This document shows, one piece after another, positions 57,864 to 64,000 of a stretch of 64,000 nucleotides of DNA. The notes under the pieces are model-generated. The model saw nothing but the letters and a program-made list of their open reading frames with translations. It was not told the origin of the DNA and did not search any database. Every line of letters begins with the position of its first letter. The first letter of the stretch is position 1. Source of the DNA: Albugo candida (taxonomy: Eukaryota; Oomycota; Peronosporomycetes; Albuginales); contig JBDOQK010000036.1 of NCBI GenBank assembly GCA_040437565.1, positions 310,001-374,000 of the forward strand. Reading direction: 5' to 3'. A program made the translations under genes and the position numbers.

Positions 57864-58343
57864 ATGAAAACTCACATCTTGGTTGCGAATGTGGTGACGC
57901 TTGTGGCCTCATCAGACGGAGCATTACTGCGAAAAGTTAATGAAGAAAGATTAGACACGGGAACAACTTCAACTGGAGTGAAATTGGAGACCAGCACGAA
58001 CTTCAATAGCATCAACCAGGTTACNNNNNNNNNNNNNNNNNNNNNNNNNNNNNNNNNNNNNNNNNNNNNNNNNNNNNNNNNNNNNNNNNNNNNNNNNNNN
58101 NNNNNNNNNNNNNNNNNNNNNNNNACAACTTCAACTGGAGTGAAATTGGAGACCAGCACGAACTTCAATAGCATCAACCAGGTTACCGGTCGGGATCTTG
58201 TTATTGATGATAATCATCACGGCGACCGATTGCAACCTCACGACGGTGACACAAGACAACCTGATGATAATAGCCCACATCAGTCTCATAATGCAAATCA
58301 TATCATGAACAAAGTTAGCAATATGACCCAAGCAATTCATTAA
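57864..58343 (+). CDS. Small secreted protein, effector-like
   Basis: About 105 residues once the duplicated contig end (57963-58024 equals 58125-58186) is removed. The N-terminus MKTHILVANVVTLVASSDGA is a plausible signal peptide. It is followed at once by LLRKVNEER, an EER-like motif of the kind found after RxLR in oomycete effectors, but there is no true RxLR. The rest is polar and His/Asp/Asn-rich (DDNHHGDRLQPHDGD) with no Cys, and ends at a stop inside a large inverted repeat. Secretion is supported by the leader only; a host-directed role is inference. An in-frame earlier start at 57810 would spoil the signal peptide. Confidence 0.55.
   Translation: MKTHILVANVVTLVASSDGALLRKVNEERLDTGTTSTGVKLETSTNFNSINQVXXXXXXXXXXXXXXXXXXXXXXXXXXXXXXXXXXTTSTGVKLETSTNFNSINQVTGRDLVIDDNHHGDRLQPHDGDTRQPDDNSPHQSHNANHIMNKVSNMTQAIH
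58025..58124. other. Assembly gap (100 N) with duplicated flank
   Basis: 57963-58024 is repeated as 58125-58186 (62 bp). Confidence 0.95.
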
Positions 58344-58617
58344 CCATTTTGGATGGTCCATTTGGTAACGGGTCACTATTCCATCCAAAATGGTTAATGA
58401 ATTGCTTGGGTCATATTGCTCACTTTGTTCATGATATTGATTTGCATTATGAGACTGATGTGGGCTATTATCATCAGGTTGTCTTGTGTCACCGTCGTGA
58501 GGTTGCAATCGATCGCCGTGATGATTATCATCGATAACAAGATCCCAACCGGTAACCTGGTTGATGCTATTGAAGTTCGTGCTGGTCTCCAATTTCACTC
58601 CAGTTGAAGTTGTTCCC
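58125..58617. repeat. Near-perfect inverted repeat (palindrome) of about 0.23-0.24 kb arms
   Basis: 58125-58356 is the reverse complement of about 58381-58613, with roughly a 24-nt spacer. The match extends a few bases further to 58617 against the sequence before the gap. I noted only about three substitutions and one single-base indel by eye. The left arm holds most of the small secreted-protein coding sequence, so the right arm encodes the same residues on the minus strand. Either a real foldback duplication or an assembly chimera at a contig end. Confidence 0.85.
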
Positions 58618-58903
58618 ACCAGGCTATGACGATGTAAAGCAGCAACCATATTATAATTATTACTGCACTGAATTAGTAGCCCGAACAATTGAGTGCGAGG
58701 ATTCTGATATGCAGAAGGCTGTATCACCAACTGATGGCTCTTGTACAGATTCGCCTCGTCGGACACCTGCTGAACCTTGTGCAAGTTCTCCTCGACGACC
58801 AGAAAAAACTGATGGTAAACCTGATGACCCTCATTCAAGTCCTTCTTATCCCACAAAATTTCCCCCTCCTTCACGCCCGCCTCCACCTGTACCTGGTAAT
58901 TAA
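58604..58903 (+). CDS. Proline-rich frame, possible 3' part of the effector-like gene
   Basis: An open stretch following the inverted repeat ends in SPRRPEKTDGKP and then FPPPSRPPPPVPGN before the stop; AATAAAAAATAAAA follows, a likely polyadenylation region. The Pro/Ser/Arg-rich composition suggests real coding. It lacks an own credible start, so it may be the original 3' exon of the upstream secreted-protein gene, cut off by the inverted duplication. Where the splice or join would be cannot be decided. Confidence 0.35.
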   Translation: MKLFPPGYDDVKQQPYYNYYCTELVARTIECEDSDMQKAVSPTDGSCTDSPRRTPAEPCASSPRRPEKTDGKPDDPHSSPSYPTKFPPPSRPPPPVPGN

Positions 58904-61702
58904 TAACCTATTTTATTTTATACTTGAATAATAAAAAATAAAACAAAATTTATTTTTTCATACTAAACCCCCTCCAAAGCTATCAAAATGTGCTGTACTC
59001 TTCGTCCCGCTTAGTTGAAGTTGTCTAGATTACTAGAATTAGACGTAAATGACTTCTCTAATGCCTAAACTACAATAAATAAACAAAATGAATGCAATGT
59101 TGGTCTAGAAAGCCGCAGCTANNNNNNNNNNNNNNNNNNNNNNNNNNNNNNNNNNNNNNNNNNNNNNNNNNNNNNNNNNNNNNNNNNNNNNNNNNNNNNN
59201 NNNNNNNNNNNNNNNNNNNNNAGAGAGGTGTCTCAATCTCCATATCGGCCTCTGATTGGCCAATTACCACGTCAGCCGGTAAAGGGTAGGTGAGGACGTG
59301 GGCGCATCCTTTAAAGGGAACGGGTCACTATCGGACGAGTTACGAGGAGACGAGTTACCCACATCCGGTGATGTAACGGACGAGTTATTAGGATACGGAT
59401 GGTCAGCATCCGGTGAGGTGACGGTAGGAAGGCTTGAGATGTCGATAGAAACCATTATCTTCGACAGGGTAGAAAGTTTGTTGTATTCTGTTTGGCAGGT
59501 ATGCAGCAGCTGGAAGATAGAAAAGTGACTCTCGTACCTTAGTGGTGAACACTACCACACTGTAGGACTGGAAACGAGGGAGATATTATTATCTCTCACA
59601 GGTATTTTACAAAACGTTTTCTATATGTATATATGTTACTTAAGATAGCCTAAGCAACTAGAGAAGTCAGTAAGTTTAATTCTAGTAAGATAGACACCTT
59701 CAACTGAGCTGGGTACGGACCCTCTACTTACAATTACTTTATACTAACGCCACATTGCAAGTGAATAAACAAAAATTGAGCTCCTGCATCCAGACACATC
59801 ACCCGAGATTTTGTACAAACTTCATACGGGATGTAGTTGTATTCTAACTCAAGTCCTTCCAGCTTTATCCATATATCGCGTCGGCCACTGGTTTATTCAG
59901 CACGGTTTTTCTTCGTGTTTGCTTCCTACGGTAACTTGGAAAATGCAATGTTTTAATTGAACCTATCCAGTCTACCGCTCAGCGAATATGTTTGACGTGT
60001 CAAATTAGGTTATTTGCACTAGAGGATCTTGTTTTGTGACATAGAAGTATCAAATATATGGTAGACCAAATGCTACAACTTAATCACAAGTTCGATACGC
60101 ATATACTTACGAGTATCCTTACCTCATTGCTCTCACAAGAATCTGGCACAGTTTGTGTCCTTGTCACGAGTGTACGGGTTTGTTCCCCAATATATCTTTG
60201 ACAGATTAGGTTGGAGTAGTCTGTAACCACCAACGGAGGCAAGCATGGTGGAAATAGTTTCGTAAAATAGGAATAGAAAGGTAATAGAATTCGATATTGC
60301 ATGTACAATCCAGCTGTCGTACCAACTTGCAAGTCCGGTAGAAAACATTTACATAATACCGTCAAATTTGATTTCAGGCTACTTCTAGGACTACACCATC
60401 AGCGTCATCGAAGTCGGTTTTTGCTGAATTTTTAATAGCACAATCATGAGAGTCGAGATCAGGGCACTGGAATCTTAGAAAACGGTTCTCGGATGTAATG
60501 GAGAATAGAATTCAAGATGACTGATACATTGATGATACGTTTCGAGATCTGTATTATACTTGTGGATAAAGCTGAGATAATCTGTACCAATTGTTCAAGC
60601 TTTGCGTGATACCTTGAGTTAGAGTAGCTACATAATCATCATTTCGCACCAATTCGAGCAAGGAGAGATAATCTATTTATATTTGTCTAGTGCAACGCCG
60701 AAAAACTGACTGGACAGCTATTCTTTCGAATTCGCCTCTTTTCGACGAAACTTGACTGTTCTATAGCAATGCGAACAAAATCGTCGACAAGAATAGATGA
60801 TTGCCAAGTTTTTAAGTTACATGAATCCTTTTGTTTCTTGTGAGGCCATATTCAGTGACTGTCGGATCATAACTTTCCTAGACTCATGCAACCATACTCA
60901 ATAGCAATGAACGATCTATAGCAAAGTATGTTTCTAGTGACTATGTTACTTCGATGTATTTGTCATTCCAGTTGCGAAGTCATTACATGCTGCAAGTATG
61001 TCCCGGTGTAGTTCTGAAAAAGTACTTCGAGATATAGCAACAATATGGAGATTCACATTCCCCACAACGATAAAATATATGCATACCTTTCTCAGCTCTC
61101 ACATCAAGCTCTCCGATGAGTGATTGTTCAATTTTGTTAAAATGATTACCAATGAAGCTAACGATTAAAAAAAAGCATTCTGCAACAAATTCGTATTCCT
61201 TCCCTCAATGCAATCTTGCGTCTTGGGAATTAAGCAATGCTTTAGTGATTATCACGTTCCCATATAATAAATTCGCGTACTTCCTCATTTCATTGGACGA
61301 TTGATCGAATTGAAGCCATTCTTGTTCGATCATTCGGCTTTGATTGGCGCGATGTCGGAGAACAGACATGCGATCGATTGAAATTAGTTACCATGTCCCT
61401 GATCATTCAGACATGGCAGTAATTTTGTATTAGTCCACTGTCCGTCAAGTTGTATAATATACTAGTGGTTCATCAACAAAATACATGATTTTATTCCATA
61501 TTCATGCTACACTTCGAAAAATGTAAACTAAAGTTTGATAACGTGATTCGTGGAGCAGGCCAACAGAGCGTCTTATTTGCAATCCATTTTCATAATAAAA
61601 CAAGCTTGTGCAATGATTCCCGACGTAGTGGGATACGACAAATAAGGGTGCTGAACGCATCCAAACATATCCATGCAACGTGATTAAAAAAAAGTAAGTA
61701 AA
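58904..61702. other. Gene-poor stretch with one assembly gap
   Basis: No gene supported. Just right of the gap, at 59264-59455, the minus strand encodes a low-complexity Ser/Pro/Asp run with an imperfect repeated unit (VTSPDADHPYPNNS and VTSPDVGNSSPRNS), without start logic or known family. Confidence 0.45.
59122..59221. other. Assembly gap (100 N), flanks not duplicated
   Basis: Unlike the other gaps in the window, no repeat of the left flank was found on the right. Confidence 0.9.
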
Positions 61703-62248
61703 ATGCACGGCTCAGCAGACTCGCTGACTTCTCAACAAGCTCGAATGATTTCACCTCATTTATATCGTCTCTACATCTCCTGGTACCAGAACGTTGCGAA
61801 TCCACTCTCAAACGCCTACTGTACCGGCCAGCCAAGACGATGCTTCGTATCCCAGCCTGGAACGTCTCTAAGTAGCAATGCGAAGCTTTCAGAAAGACAT
61901 TTACTGATTATACGACGTAGCGTTCGTGGAGTTCAAGAGCTCAAAAGAGTAGCCGAAGCATGTTGCGCCACGACTTTGATCGAAATCACTTCACAACTTA
62001 GCGATATGATAGGCGGCATGAACCTCGCAGAAACGCAGAAACCGTTCAAACTGACCAAATTACCGTACGATGTCAAATTTCACAAGAATGAATGGTTACG
62101 TGAAAAGGTTGCAGAAGAACAAGGCCAAAGACGAAACGTACAGCTGCGAAAGAGAAAGAGGGAGTCAGGATTGTTGGAAGGAAATGTCTCGACTGGAGTA
62201 AGATCGCGATTAAAGGTATCAGTGACAATGCGAAGAATGAGAGAGTGA
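61703..62248 (+). CDS. Hypothetical protein (orphan)
   Basis: Single-exon frame of 181 residues with a clear ATG. No domain recognised. The middle (SERHLLIIRRSVRGVQELKR to LIEITSQLSDMIGG) looks like two amphipathic helices. The C-terminus is strongly basic (RKRKRESGLL, RSRLKVSVTMRRMRE), which suggests nucleic-acid or nuclear localisation, an inference only. No signal peptide or membrane segment. It stands alone between gene-poor DNA and a transposon relic. Confidence 0.5.
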   Translation: MHGSADSLTSQQARMISPHLYRLYISWYQNVANPLSNAYCTGQPRRCFVSQPGTSLSSNAKLSERHLLIIRRSVRGVQELKRVAEACCATTLIEITSQLSDMIGGMNLAETQKPFKLTKLPYDVKFHKNEWLREKVAEEQGQRRNVQLRKRKRESGLLEGNVSTGVRSRLKVSVTMRRMRE

Positions 62249-62732
62249 GTGGGACGGACAGATGACATATAAATGGATCGAAGAATGCGTATATTGTGGT
62301 GGATCAGGATGAAGGAGACCTAGATATGGTGATATGGGATGTAAGGCGATATGATTGCTGCGAAATAAGAAGAAGAATGGGGACTGCAGCTTTGATGTAG
62401 ACCCTAAAAAGATATAATGTTCGGGTGCATTAAGGTGTCTACATAATAGAGTGATTGGTCAATATTTGAGTGGGAAGATCCATTAGCAAATATGATTGGA
62501 GAAATAATGGTAGCAGTGTTCATATATTGTGCAAGACACTTATAACCGACACCCGCCCCTATCTATGTGGCGAAATATCAAAATGTCAATTTTATGCAGC
62601 CTATACTTCTAACGTGCCAATAACCGGTTTTGTTAGCCAGTCAGGAGTAGTGTATGTAGGTAGGTCAATTAATCACATAATCTCTAGGGTTCCGTAAAGC
62701 ACAATTGGAGGATCCATAAAATAGGATGTGCT
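62249..62732. other. No gene seen
   Basis: Spacer before the second transposase relic; only an unrecognised short open stretch at 62470-62697. Confidence 0.45.
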
Positions 62733-62865
62733 TTAATTGGAAACAATTGTACATGGCGTCAATACATGCTGCGGAGAAAAAGAAGCAAGAAATTGAAGTC
62801 CATGGTGATGTGCATGAATTTGAAAGTAGCAGCGCCAGCAACTAAAATAAATCCCAGATGGAGAA

Positions 62866-64000
62866 CGAAAATGAAGTGGAAGATGATGACAGGATTGTTG
62901 GCAATATTGAGAGAGCTGTTCTTCTAGTACTGGCCAACGACAGCAACCGACCAGTGCAGTATCTGGTGAATTCGTCACGCACACAAAGGCGCAAGAACGC
63001 GTGCTGAATGATGCTGCGAGAGGCACTAAACCGTTGACCGAATACTAGACGCTGAAACCAATGTTTACAGAAGTAAATGCTGAAGTGAATGTGGATAACG
63101 CAAACGATGAAGGCTTGAATGCTGAATCCGATGAATACGAGGGTACTGAGTGGACCAAAGATGATATCAGTTTGGCAGGAAAGAATCTCAAAAACCTAAA
63201 TCGAATGCCGAGCGAGAAGAACAATGCTGTACATGCGCGTGAAGCAGCGCTACTCGTCTTATTTCGACTACTCAAAATAGGGAAAACGAAAAAAGCGGCA
63301 AGTTCCTTTATCTCAGATGCAGCAGGAAGAGGGGTTTACTTTTCTAGATCAATACGGGAATAGGCTGGGACGTTTATGAAAGACGGGTATCTGCCTCAGT
63401 CGAAGCAAGGGAAACACGCCAAGCGATCAAGTTCTCTAAACGACGAGGACTGTTAATCTAATGTCGAAATTTTAACCTTGACAAAGACACGTTTGCAGAA
63501 ATCCTCCCGGAGTTAGGCTACGCTCCTTGCCCAAAAATATCGTAACGAACGACGATGCGCTGGCTACGGTCATTGCGAAGGGGATTTACATCTATGGTCA
63601 TGAAAGACAAGATGGTATTGAGTACCGCCAAAAGTTTCTGGCCAGATTATATAAATTTGATGCTAGCACGCCTATTTTCCCTGCAAAAGATGATAATTTC
63701 GAGAATGATCAGGATGATGTAATATGGCCAGCAGCGAATATCCAGCCACTTCTTATGGTGACCCAGCCAATATACCACACCGATGTACATAAATACGCTC
63801 GGAGACACGCTAATATGAGTAAAGCGTCACGTTATGCTGTATTTCGTAGAACATCTAACAATGAGTGAAACTTAAATTTTGGAGAAAATCTAGAGGTGAT
63901 GGTAAACAAAAAAGAAAAATCGCTAAAGCTATTGACTGATCGAGGCATGATGGAGTCAATTAAATATTCCACGGAAGCTATTATGAGAGCAGCAAGACAA
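62866..64000 (+). mobile_element. Broken DNA transposon: DDE-type transposase relic, copy 2 (runs off right edge)
   Basis: Same family as the relic at 14.7 kb. The N-terminal motif SNRPVQYLVNSSRTQRRK (about 62930-63000) matches NRPSRYVGNSARTTR of copy 1. Then 63061-63363 and the following bases give KKAASSFISDAAGRG and GYLPQSKQGKHAKRSSSLNDED, parallel to LPLSRQGKHAKC and LQDED in copy 1. The part at 63527-63868 gives IYGHERQDGIEYRQKFLARL and LLMVTQPIYHTD, parallel to YIDEHEREDVVAYHQTFL and ILVTHDESPF. The acidic HDES of copy 1 is replaced here by QPIY, so the first catalytic acid is lost. Stops and frame changes separate the pieces. The two copies are well diverged, so they come from separate or old insertions. 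Confidence 0.72.

Noticed and set aside
58131-58886. Minus-strand 251-codon frame as a separate gene
   Set aside because: It is the inverted copy of the plus-strand secreted-protein sequence plus antisense of the proline-rich frame; no independent start or domain.
59300-59850. Possible LTR-like sequence right of the gap
   Set aside because: No partner repeat, terminal dinucleotides or element-encoded parts could be shown.
1-64000. CRISPR array, bacterial operons or rRNA
   Set aside because: No spaced direct repeats and no rRNA-like sequence; genes are intron-bearing and eukaryotic.

Overview
The window reads as nuclear DNA of an oomycete (water mould). An Albugo-like white rust is my best guess, from the moderate GC, compact gene packing and gene content; this is inference, since no rRNA or marker is present. 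Genes carry small GT-AG introns of about 44-70 nt, many with a CTRAY-like branch site shortly before the acceptor. The families point to a eukaryote with motility and endomembrane machinery: myosin, TM9SF, LMBR1-type protein, PMCA-type calcium pump, myotubularin, CK2 beta, SHMT, RPB8, Ctf8, NAA40. The sequence has ten 100-nt N runs. At nine of them the bases just before the gap recur just after it, so these are contig overlaps that were not merged, not biological duplications. Several genes only read through once one copy is removed.

Layout. 1-11.3 kb is gene dense: a Tudor/helical-repeat protein running off the left edge (-), a TAZ zinc-finger mini-protein (-), a single PARP-type zinc finger (-), a myotubularin phosphatase (+), a SHAQKY-type MYB factor (+) and CK2 beta (-). 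11.3-19.7 kb is gene poor. It holds a broken DNA transposon (14.7-16.2 kb) and one three-exon minus-strand gene of unknown function (16.8-17.7 kb). 19.7-53.1 kb is again dense: a protein kinase with large inserts (-), a small uncertain membrane-protein gene (-), an EGF-like GPI-type surface protein (+), a TM9SF nonaspanin (+), a very large myosin fused to CBS and PB1 domains (+), a short AMP-binding-like protein (-) head-to-head with Ctf8 (+), mitochondrial SHMT (+), tRNA-Val(CAC), a FAIM-WW protein (-), an LMBR1-type protein (+), an orphan (-) head-to-head with NAA40 (+), a Cys/His-repeat (WRKY19-like) protein (-) and a PMCA calcium ATPase (+). 53.1-64 kb is sparse: RPB8 in three small exons (-), a small secreted effector-like gene whose 3' half lies in a near-perfect 0.24-kb inverted repeat, an orphan gene, and a second broken copy of the same DNA transposon family at the right edge.

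The genes do not form one pathway. The most unusual object is the myosin at 27.4-35.7 kb: a myosin motor with an IQ neck joined to about twenty CBS motifs in ten pairs, then a PB1 domain and a C-terminal membrane anchor. It looks like a motor grafted onto an amplified plant/fungal-type CBS-PB1 membrane protein, and would be a membrane-anchored motor with an adenylate-sensing tail (inference).
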